Shown here piece after piece: positions 5,419 to 9,789 of a stretch of 9,789 bases of DNA (the stretch's first letter is position 1; every line of letters starts with the position of its first letter). Source of the stretch: Candidatus Magasanikbacteria bacterium CG1_02_32_51 (GTDB taxonomy: Bacteria; Patescibacteriota; Patescibacteriia; Magasanikbacterales; UBA922); assembly GCA_001871435.1 (NCBI GenBank), contig MNVC01000037.1:1-9789 (forward strand). Reading direction: 5' to 3'. The notes beneath the pieces were generated by a model that had not been told where the DNA came from, made no database searches, and saw only the letters and a program-made list of their open reading frames with translations. The position numbers and the translations under genes are program-made.

Positions 5419-6030
5419 ATGAGTATGAATAAATCAACACAAAAAATCATTTTTGTAGATTTCTATGGTATATTGAGTAGTACTCGTTATTGGTTTAGTC
5501 TGGAAAATCCAAAACACAAGTGGCATTCATATTTTGCGGGTATTCAAGATTTTTTACTTGTCAAAAATAGAGAATTACTTGACGATTGGATGAAGGGTAA
5601 ATATACTAGTGAAGATATACATCATATTTTGGCAGAAAAATTAGATTTGAATTTTGATGAACTTTTCCAAGTTTTTGTAGAAGATTGTAAAAAAATTGAG
5701 TTCTCAAAAAAAATTACAGACTTTATCAGAACAATATCTCTGTATTATGGTTACTGACAATATGGATTCTTTTAATAGATTTTTTTTGTCAGAAAATAAA
5801 ATAATACAAAATAGTTTTCATGAAATTTGTAACTCTTTTTATTTTCAAAAATTGAAAGATGACAGGGGTGGTGAAATTTTTCTTGATATTTTGCAGAAGT
5901 ATAATGCAGATATTGTAGTTTGATAGATTATTCATTGAATAATTGTAAGACATTTCAAAGATTAGGTGGAAAGTATTATAATAGTAGGACAGAAGAGGAG
6001 GTCTTGGAAGCTTTAGATGGTTTTATTTGA
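5419..6030 (+). pseudogene. HAD-family hydrolase, disrupted by two compensating frameshifts
   Basis: Three frame segments join into one HAD-like protein of about 200 residues. Segment 1 starts at ATG 5419 (IIFVDFYGILSS, motif I region, then a helical cap with WMKGKYTSEDIHHILAEKLD). The frame should change at the A8 run (5706-5713), where removing one A gives FSKKLQTLSEQYLCIMVTDNMDSFNRF, with motif II Thr in VTDN. Segment 2 continues through KDDRGGEIF (motif III Lys) to ADIVV. One missing base near 5919-5922 then returns to the first frame: LIDYSLNNCKTFQRLGG (motif IV) and a stop at 6028-6030. Net shift is zero. In motif I the usual DxD reads DFY, and in motif IV the usual DD reads DY, both GAT to TAT. 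Active-site loss plus frameshifts indicate a dead gene. A homopolymer read error could explain the first shift but not the Tyr changes. Confidence 0.8.
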
Positions 6031-6065
6031 TATTATAAATTGTAGTTGTCGTTTTGACAAACCCC

Positions 6066-6095
6066 TGTTATTCCTGATTTGATTTAGATATCTCT
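6066..6095 (-). repeat. Degenerate REP-like element, inverted copy
   Basis: The plus-strand TGTTATTCCTGA...GATTTAGATATCTCTC resembles the reverse complement of the GAAAGAT-CCTGA-TCAGG-ATGACA family with several changes. It is supported only by resemblance to the clearer copies nearby. Confidence 0.35.
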
Positions 6096-6127
6096 CAAGA
6101 TACATATTATTTGATGATATCTGTGAT

Positions 6128-6220
6128 AGGAAAGATTCTGAAATAAATTCAGAATGACAGTAATTTGATAGAATAGTAGTAGATAGTTTGTCATTCTGAA
6201 TTTATTTCAGAATCTTTCCT
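6128..6220. repeat. Perfect 32-bp inverted repeat made of two REP-like elements
   Basis: 6128-6159 (AGGAAAGATTCTGAAA... to CAGAATGACA) is the exact reverse complement of 6189-6220, with a 29-bp spacer. Each arm is itself a palindrome (TTCTGAA/TTCAGAA). This is the head-to-head arrangement seen in REP doublets (BIMEs) and some MITEs. It lies in a 356-base gene-free stretch between the HAD pseudogene and the GIY-YIG gene. Confidence 0.85.
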
Positions 6221-6227
6221 AAATTAG

Positions 6228-6251
6228 AACATTTTCTTTGAGAAAAATGTT
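6228..6251. repeat. AT-rich hairpin
   Basis: AACATTTT-CT pairs with AG-AAAAATGTT around TTG, with a single-base bulge. No T-run follows. A second inverted pair, TTACAAAA (6268-6275) and TTTTGTAA (6296-6303), lies just downstream. Their role is unclear. Confidence 0.35.
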
Positions 6252-6330
6252 GAAAGCAATAGAATTGTTACAAAATCAGAGTCGGCACTTATCCCTTTTG
6301 TAATTTATTTAAATAAAGACGTTTAACTTG

Positions 6331-6370
6331 AAAGAGATCCTGATCCCGATAAAATCGGGACAGGATGACA
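6331..6370 (+). repeat. REP-like palindromic element upstream of the GIY-YIG gene
   Basis: The stem ATCCTG-(A bulge)-TCCCGAT pairs with ATCGGGA-CAGGAT around an AAA loop (6337-6366), with family flanks GAAAGAG on the left and GATGACAAA on the right. This is the strongest single hairpin of the family here. The stem ends 20 nt before the ATG at 6387. Confidence 0.75.
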
Positions 6371-6386
6371 AACGAATATTTGAATT

Positions 6387-6680
6387 ATGTATAAAGATCA
6401 TAATTACTATGTCTACATTATGATGAGTATTAGTGGTGTTTTATATATAGGAGTTACTAACAGTCTGAGACGTAGAATCACAGAACATAAGAATGGATTA
6501 GTAGATGGATTTACCAAAACGTATCAATGTAAAAAAATAGTTTATTTTGAACAATATTCAGTGATAGATGATGCTATAAGAAGGGAAAAGCAACTAAAAA
6601 ATTGGAGAAGAGAGTGGAAAATAAACTTAATTAAAGAAAAAAACAGATACTTTGATGATTTGAGTGTTGGTTGGAATTGA
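6387..6680 (+). CDS. Standalone GIY-YIG endonuclease-domain protein
   Basis: A 97-residue single-domain protein of the UPF0213/URI-type GIY-YIG group. The two halves of the signature are YYVYIM (residues 7-12) and VLYIGVTN (18-25), followed by LRRRITEHK with the conserved Arg29/30 and a helix IDDAIRREKQLKNWRREWKINLI carrying the catalytic Glu67. The family includes metal-dependent nickases and nucleases such as the UvrC N-domain and homing enzymes; the target of the short standalone proteins is mostly unknown. It is bracketed by same-orientation REP-like palindromes (6331-6370 and 6724-6762), which hints at a link between nuclease and repeats. It ends in TGA, so TGA is a stop codon here. No Shine-Dalgarno is visible. 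Confidence 0.92.
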   Translation: MYKDHNYYVYIMMSISGVLYIGVTNSLRRRITEHKNGLVDGFTKTYQCKKIVYFEQYSVIDDAIRREKQLKNWRREWKINLIKEKNRYFDDLSVGWN

Positions 6681-6723
6681 TTTTTTTATTAGTTTATTTT
6701 ATTTAACTAAAAATATTTAATTT

Positions 6724-6762
6724 AAGAAAGATTTTGTCCTGTACCTTTGTCGGTTCAGGATT
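6724..6762 (+). repeat. REP-like palindromic element between the GIY-YIG and exonuclease genes
   Basis: It begins AAGAAAGAT like the copy at 1978. The stem TCCTG-t-ACC pairs with GGT-t-CAGGA (6737-6760) with one mismatch. The right flank is ATTAATA instead of ATGACA. It ends 13 nt before the ATG at 6774. Confidence 0.6.
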
Positions 6763-6773
6763 AATATAAAAAT

Positions 6774-7487
6774 ATGAAAATACTTTTTCTAGACACAGAA
6801 ACAACAGATTTGGATCCTGGTACTCGCATGATACAACTTGCTTACAAAAATAGGTTGACTGGTGACATTGTCAATGAATATTTCAAACCACCAAAAGAAA
6901 TTTCTATAGGTGCGATGTCTATTCATCATGTAACCAATGAAATGGTAGAGAATAAGCCGGCTTTTGAGGGTAGTCAATTCAAAAAAGATTTGGAAGTTTT
7001 ACTCAAAAGTTATACCCTTGTCGCTCACAATGCACTTTTTGATATTGGTGTTTTGCAAAATGAAGGATTGAAAGCTGGAAATTATATAGATACTTTGCGT
7101 GTGGCAAGACATGTGGTAGAAAGTCCAGAATACAAATTACAGTATCTTCGTTATCTACTCAAACTAAACGTAGAGGGTTTGGCTCATGATGCTTGGGGAG
7201 ATATTTTGGTTTTGGAAGCATTATTTGAACATCTTTTCCCTATAGTTAAAGATAAATTTTTGTTAATTACTGATGAAGAAGTACTCACAAAAATGAAGGA
7301 ATTAACTGCTATACCTGTACCTCTTATAAATTTTACCTTTGGCAAATACAATGGCAAGACATTCAAGGAAATAAGTAAGATGGACAAAGGCTATTTGGAG
7401 TGGTTATACAATAGTGAATCTGGAAAACCAGAAGAAGAACAAAATGAAGATATGATTTTTACTTTGAAGTTTTATTTAGGAAAATAA
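6774..7487 (+). CDS. DEDDh 3'-5' exonuclease with ExoX-like C-terminal domain
   Basis: A 237-residue protein. The N-terminal RNase-T/DnaQ-type domain has ExoI FLDTETT (Asp7, Glu9), ExoII LVAHNALFD (Asp90) and ExoIII HDAWGD (His138, Asp143, the H-x4-D of the DEDDh class). These acidic residues bind two metal ions and degrade single-stranded 3' ends. The C-terminal part (about 185-237), INFTFGKYNGKTFKEISKMDKGYLEWL, matches the small FGKY-G-(K)-TF-x-EI domain found at the end of exodeoxyribonuclease X-like proteins, so a repair or DNA-degradation enzyme is more likely than a polymerase proofreading subunit. The upstream REP-like hairpin ends 13 nt before the start. The stop is 4 bases from the CapA start, so the two genes are almost surely cotranscribed. 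Confidence 0.93.
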   Translation: MKILFLDTETTDLDPGTRMIQLAYKNRLTGDIVNEYFKPPKEISIGAMSIHHVTNEMVENKPAFEGSQFKKDLEVLLKSYTLVAHNALFDIGVLQNEGLKAGNYIDTLRVARHVVESPEYKLQYLRYLLKLNVEGLAHDAWGDILVLEALFEHLFPIVKDKFLLITDEEVLTKMKELTAIPVPLINFTFGKYNGKTFKEISKMDKGYLEWLYNSESGKPEEEQNEDMIFTLKFYLGK

Positions 7488-7491
7488 ATTT

Positions 7492-8676
7492 GTGTTTGAA
7501 TTACCAAACCAATTAAACAACAAATGGAAAATTTTGGCAATAATTAGTTTTATCTTGTTTTTGTGTGCTATCGTTTTTTCTTTGCTTTGGTATTTTTTAT
7601 TTTATTTAGAACCTGCTAGTAGTAAAATTACTATAGTAAATGCTAATTATCTTACTACCTTGGAAGTACCCCAGGTAGAAACAAAAAAAATAGAAGAGCC
7701 AAATAAAGAAATCAAAAAAACAATTACAACTACTTCTATTATGTTTGTTGGGGATATTATGCTTGATAGAGCTGTCTTTTATATTATAAAAAAGAATAAT
7801 AATGATTTTTCATTTCCTTTTGCAAAAATTACTGGTTTTTTGGCTAGTGCCGATTTTCGGATAGGTAATTTGGAAGGTCCTATTACTAATAACAAATCTA
7901 TTATCAAAGCAGGGGATGCTAATGATAACGGTGGCAATTTGCGTTTTACTTTTTCACCAAGTGCTTCTATTCCTTTGGCTAAAAATTTTGATTTGCTTAG
8001 TCTTGCCAACAATCACACTACTAATTTTGCCAATGATGGTGTAATGCAAACCAAAAAATATTTGAATGACGCTGGAATAAATTATTTTGGAGATTTTTAT
8101 AACAGAGATCAGCTTTCATATATCTATGAAGTCTCCACAGATTTGAAAATAGCTATTGTAGGCTATCATCAATTTTATAATGGAGGTCTTGATAATGTTT
8201 TGTCTGAAATAAAAAGAATAAAAACAGAAAAATTGGCTGATTTGCTAATAGTCTATCCACATTGGGGAACTGAATATCTAACTTTACATCCAGATAGTAG
8301 GCAAACAAAATTAGCACACCAATTTGTGGACGCTGGGGCAGATATTATTATTGGTTCTCATCCTCACGTTGTCCAGCCTATAGAAATTTATAAAGATAAA
8401 CCAATATTTTATAGTCTTGGAAATTTTATTTTTGATCAGTATTTCTCCAAGGAAACTAAGGAAGGTTTACTTTTGAATTTATCTATTGAAAAAGACGATG
8501 AAAACCTGAAAACCAAGATTTACTTTTTGCCAATAAATATTACGATAAATAATCAGGCAGAATTGATGGAAGAAAAAAATAAAAAACAAGTTTTGGATAC
8601 CATTGCGATAAATTCTGATGTGAGTGAGGAAACGAAAAGTGGGATAAAAGAGGGGTTGTTGGAGTTTTCTTTTTGA
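7492..8676 (+). CDS. Membrane-anchored CapA-family metallophosphatase-like protein
   Basis: A 394-residue protein starting at GTG 7492. This start keeps an N-terminal membrane helix (about 13-37), has AGGA 10 nt upstream and sits 4 nt after the previous stop; the next ATG would remove the helix. A Thr/Lys/Glu-rich linker (about 50-80) leads to the PGA_cap domain: FVGDIMLDR (Asp88), GNLEGPIT (Asn126, Glu128), LANNHTTNFANDG (Asn173, Asn174, His175), VYPHWGTEY (His257), GSHPHVVQPIE (His290, His292) and FYSLGNFIFDQ. These are the metal-ligand motifs of the calcineurin-like CapA fold. CapA proteins take part in poly-gamma-glutamate capsule synthesis or release in Bacillus, but no capB/capC genes are present, so a general surface polymer or phosphoester role is more prudent. 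The catalytic domain should face outside. Confidence 0.93.
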   Translation: MFELPNQLNNKWKILAIISFILFLCAIVFSLLWYFLFYLEPASSKITIVNANYLTTLEVPQVETKKIEEPNKEIKKTITTTSIMFVGDIMLDRAVFYIIKKNNNDFSFPFAKITGFLASADFRIGNLEGPITNNKSIIKAGDANDNGGNLRFTFSPSASIPLAKNFDLLSLANNHTTNFANDGVMQTKKYLNDAGINYFGDFYNRDQLSYIYEVSTDLKIAIVGYHQFYNGGLDNVLSEIKRIKTEKLADLLIVYPHWGTEYLTLHPDSRQTKLAHQFVDAGADIIIGSHPHVVQPIEIYKDKPIFYSLGNFIFDQYFSKETKEGLLLNLSIEKDDENLKTKIYFLPINITINNQAELMEEKNKKQVLDTIAINSDVSEETKSGIKEGLLEFSF

Positions 8677-8724
8677 TTTTTTTAGTCTAATTGGCTGTAT
8701 CGTTAAAGCTATTATTAACAAATT

Positions 8725-8753
8725 TTGTCAATTTGAACCAAAGATGATAAAAT
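8725..8753 (+). promoter_or_regulatory. Promoter of the ASCH gene
   Basis: TTGTCA (8725-8730), a 17-bp spacer and TAAAAT (8748-8753) with TG at 8745-8746. This is a good sigma70-type promoter, about 45 nt before the ATG at 8798. Confidence 0.75.
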
Positions 8754-8797
8754 AGTCTTATCTAACAAAATTAATAAATTTCTTAAAAGTTAATATT

Positions 8798-9145
8798 ATG
8801 ATTCACCAAATGAAATTACAGAAGGATTTTTTTGAAAAGATTGAATCTGGTGAACAGACAATTGAAATCAGACTTTTTGATGAAAAACGCAAAGCCTTGA
8901 GAGTGGGAGATATTATTGAATTTTCTAAGTTACCAAGTTTACACAAAAAAATACAAGTAAAGATATTGGAGCTTTTGCATTATGAATCTTTTGAAAATTT
9001 GATAAAAGATTTTGGTATGAAGTTTTTTGGTTATAATCAAGAATTTCTAATTGATAGTTTTTTAAAAAATCTTTATAACATTTATACCAAAGATGATGAA
9101 AAACAATTTGGGGTTTTAGGAATTAAACTAAAAGTTTTGCAATAA
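8798..9145 (+). CDS. ASCH-domain protein
   Basis: A 115-residue single-domain protein with the ASCH layout: MKLQKDFFEKIESGEQTIEIRL (first strand, helix and the SG-x-x-TIE-x-R turn), LRVGDIIEF (the GD-x-I-x-F strand), an IQVKILELLHYESFENLIKD strand-helix unit, and a C-terminal QFGVLGIKL strand. ASCH folds are PUA-related RNA-binding modules, and some small ones (E. coli YqfB) hydrolyse N4-acetylcytidine with a Lys-Thr-Glu triad. Here the Lys of G-x-K-T is Gln20 and the next Thr position is Glu23, so that activity is not expected; an RNA or nucleotide-binding role is more likely. It has its own promoter, no Shine-Dalgarno and no clear terminator. Confidence 0.85.
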   Translation: MIHQMKLQKDFFEKIESGEQTIEIRLFDEKRKALRVGDIIEFSKLPSLHKKIQVKILELLHYESFENLIKDFGMKFFGYNQEFLIDSFLKNLYNIYTKDDEKQFGVLGIKLKVLQ

Positions 9146-9156
9146 ATAATTGCAAT

Positions 9157-9162
9157 TATAAT
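9157..9162 (+). promoter_or_regulatory. Candidate -10 box for the two-helix membrane protein
   Basis: A perfect TATAAT lies about 50 nt before the ATG at 9212. A poor TTTTGC at 9135-9140 is the only candidate -35, at 16-bp spacing. Confidence 0.4.
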
Positions 9163-9211
9163 TTGTTCGTCGTGAAATAAAATAAAATTTTTACTTTTAA
9201 ATATTTTGGAT

Positions 9212-9451
9212 ATGAAATATGTCTGGGGAATTTTGATTATTGCTTTAGGTGCTGTCATGGTCATCAAGACTGATTGGTTTGTAGAAAATTTTGGACATAG
9301 TGAATGGGCCGAAGAACATTTTGGTGGTGGAGGTACAAGGTTGATGTACAAGGTTTTGGGTATTGCTATTATCTTTCTTTCTCTTATGGGTATGACTGGT
9401 ATGTTAGGTGAGGTGATAGTCAAAGTTTTTGGGAGATTGTTTGGAATATAG
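9212..9451 (+). CDS. Small two-helix membrane protein of unknown function
   Basis: The ATG at 9212 gives 79 residues (MKYVWGIL...); a TTG at 9206 would add only two. Two membrane helices are evident at about residues 4-20 (VWGILIIALGAVMVI) and 46-68 (VLGIAIIFLSLMGMTGMLG). They are joined by a polar loop with an aromatic/acidic stretch (DWFVENFGHSEWAEEHF), a Gly4 run and a basic TRLMYK before helix two. Both termini should lie on the same side. I know no function. Small proteins with this WF-x-x-NFG / EWAE pattern look typical of Parcubacteria, an impression rather than a database result. No terminator follows; an AT-rich repeat begins 12 bases after the stop. Confidence 0.75.
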   Translation: MKYVWGILIIALGAVMVIKTDWFVENFGHSEWAEEHFGGGGTRLMYKVLGIAIIFLSLMGMTGMLGEVIVKVFGRLFGI

Positions 9452-9462
9452 AATAAATTTAG

Positions 9463-9539
9463 GAATTTTGAATTTTGAATTTTAAAACAATTTTTAATTT
9501 ATAAATGAATAAATTTTGAAAAGTAATTTAAAATTAAAT
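9463..9539. repeat. AT-rich intergenic repeat, truncated second copy
   Basis: 9471-9494 is identical to 3292-3315, and the following AATTTA... and TTTAAAATTAAAT also align with the middle of that element. The right inverted arm is absent: similarity stops where the insertion sequence begins at 9540. Confidence 0.65.
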
Positions 9540-9789
9540 TGTAAGAAAGTAAAGCGTTGTTTACAATTCATTAGGATAAAAATAGTTAATAAGTTGCTCT
9601 AAAGGTGTGAGATTATTTAGACCTTTATGAGGTTTGACAGTATTATACCAGTTAATAAATCTAATAAGTTCTGTCTTTCTATGAGCTCTACTATTAAACT
9701 TAGTTTTATTATGCCACATCTCCATTAGAGTTCTAATAACACGTTCAGCTTTACCGTTGGTATAAGGATGTTTAACCTTAGTAAACCTT
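9540..9789 (-). mobile_element. IS481-like insertion sequence, one end only
   Basis: The element begins TGTAAGAAAGTAAAGCG, a TGT terminus as usual for this IS group, 21 bases outside the transposase stop codon. Its other end is beyond the window, so terminal inverted repeats and target duplication cannot be checked. It appears to lie inside the AT-rich repeat that precedes it. Confidence 0.7.
9561..9788 (-). CDS. IS481-family DDE transposase, C-terminal 75 residues
   Basis: Reading the minus strand from 9788 to a TAA at 9561-9563 gives the end of an integrase-core (rve) transposase. The order is KHPYTNGKAERVIRTLMEMW, where Glu of NGKAER is the last residue of the DDE metal triad, then INWYNTVKPHKGLNNLTPLEQL, the classic helix and W-YN-x-x-(R/K)PH-x-x-L-x-x-x-TP motif. 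The rest of the gene, with the two catalytic Asp residues and the N-terminal helix-turn-helix, is outside the window, so integrity is unknown. The two motifs are typical of IS481 and related IS3-group elements. Confidence 0.92.
   Translation of the reverse strand, partial: RFTKVKHPYTNGKAERVIRTLMEMWHNKTKFNSRAHRKTELIRFINWYNTVKPHKGLNNLTPLEQLINYFYPNEL

Noticed and set aside
5750..5760. In-frame TGA in the HAD gene considered as evidence for TGA recoding to glycine
   Set aside because: Reading through does not restore homology, which continues in another frame, and other genes here end naturally at TGA.
6278..6300. GAGTCGGCAC followed by a short T-run, reminiscent of the 3' hairpin of a tracrRNA
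   Set aside because: No repeat array, no cas gene and no complementary arm are present; the resemblance is about ten bases and likely chance.

Overview
The window reads as a piece of a very AT-rich, gene-dense bacterial genome, most likely a member of the Candidate Phyla Radiation (Patescibacteria, Parcubacteria-like). The grounds are the low GC outside one island, short compact genes, near absence of Shine-Dalgarno sequences, extended -10 promoters of the TGNTATAAT type, many small CPR-style membrane or lipoprotein hypotheticals, standalone GIY-YIG and ASCH proteins, and families of short intergenic palindromic repeats. TGA acts as a normal stop (GIY-YIG and CapA genes end in it), so the Gracilibacteria/Absconditabacteria recoding is not supported. 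The lineage call is inference from style, not from a marker gene.

Layout, left to right. 1-267 (-): N-terminus of a flavin disulfide oxidoreductase (MerA/Lpd-like), cut by the window edge. 268-539: divergent intergenic region with a dif-like 28-bp site (450-477) and an extended -10 promoter, leading into a Xer-type tyrosine recombinase (540-1382). Then a four-helix membrane protein of unknown role (1460-1894) with an intrinsic terminator, a BaiN/YhiN-type flavoprotein (2024-3256), an FKBP peptidyl-prolyl isomerase (3424-3744) and a lipoprotein (3798-4367), closed by a strong GC-rich terminator.

4390-5420 is a compositional island. A minus-strand gene (4450-4914, about 47% GC by hand count) has a good Shine-Dalgarno, a TTGACA/17 bp/extended -10 promoter and an adjacent palindrome, all unlike its neighbours. 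It is followed by a 400-base gene-free stretch packed with GC-rich hairpins and bounded by 13-bp inverted repeats. Next comes a HAD-family hydrolase pseudogene (5419-6030) with two compensating frameshifts and Asp-to-Tyr changes in two catalytic motifs.

6040-6770 is a cluster of REP-like palindromes around a small GIY-YIG nuclease gene (6387-6680). Downstream lie a tightly linked pair, an ExoX-like DEDDh exonuclease (6774-7487) and a membrane-anchored CapA-type phosphatase (7492-8676), then an ASCH-domain protein (8798-9145) and a two-helix membrane protein (9212-9451). The window ends in an AT-rich repeat that is apparently interrupted by an IS481-like insertion sequence (9540 to the end, transposase on the minus strand).

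There is no single obvious pathway. The window is a mix of housekeeping redox, folding and envelope genes with a recombination locus and several layers of small repeats. The most promising leads are the dif-like site beside the recombinase, the GC-rich island with its structured non-coding segment, and the palindromes that bracket the GIY-YIG gene and repeatedly sit just upstream of start codons.
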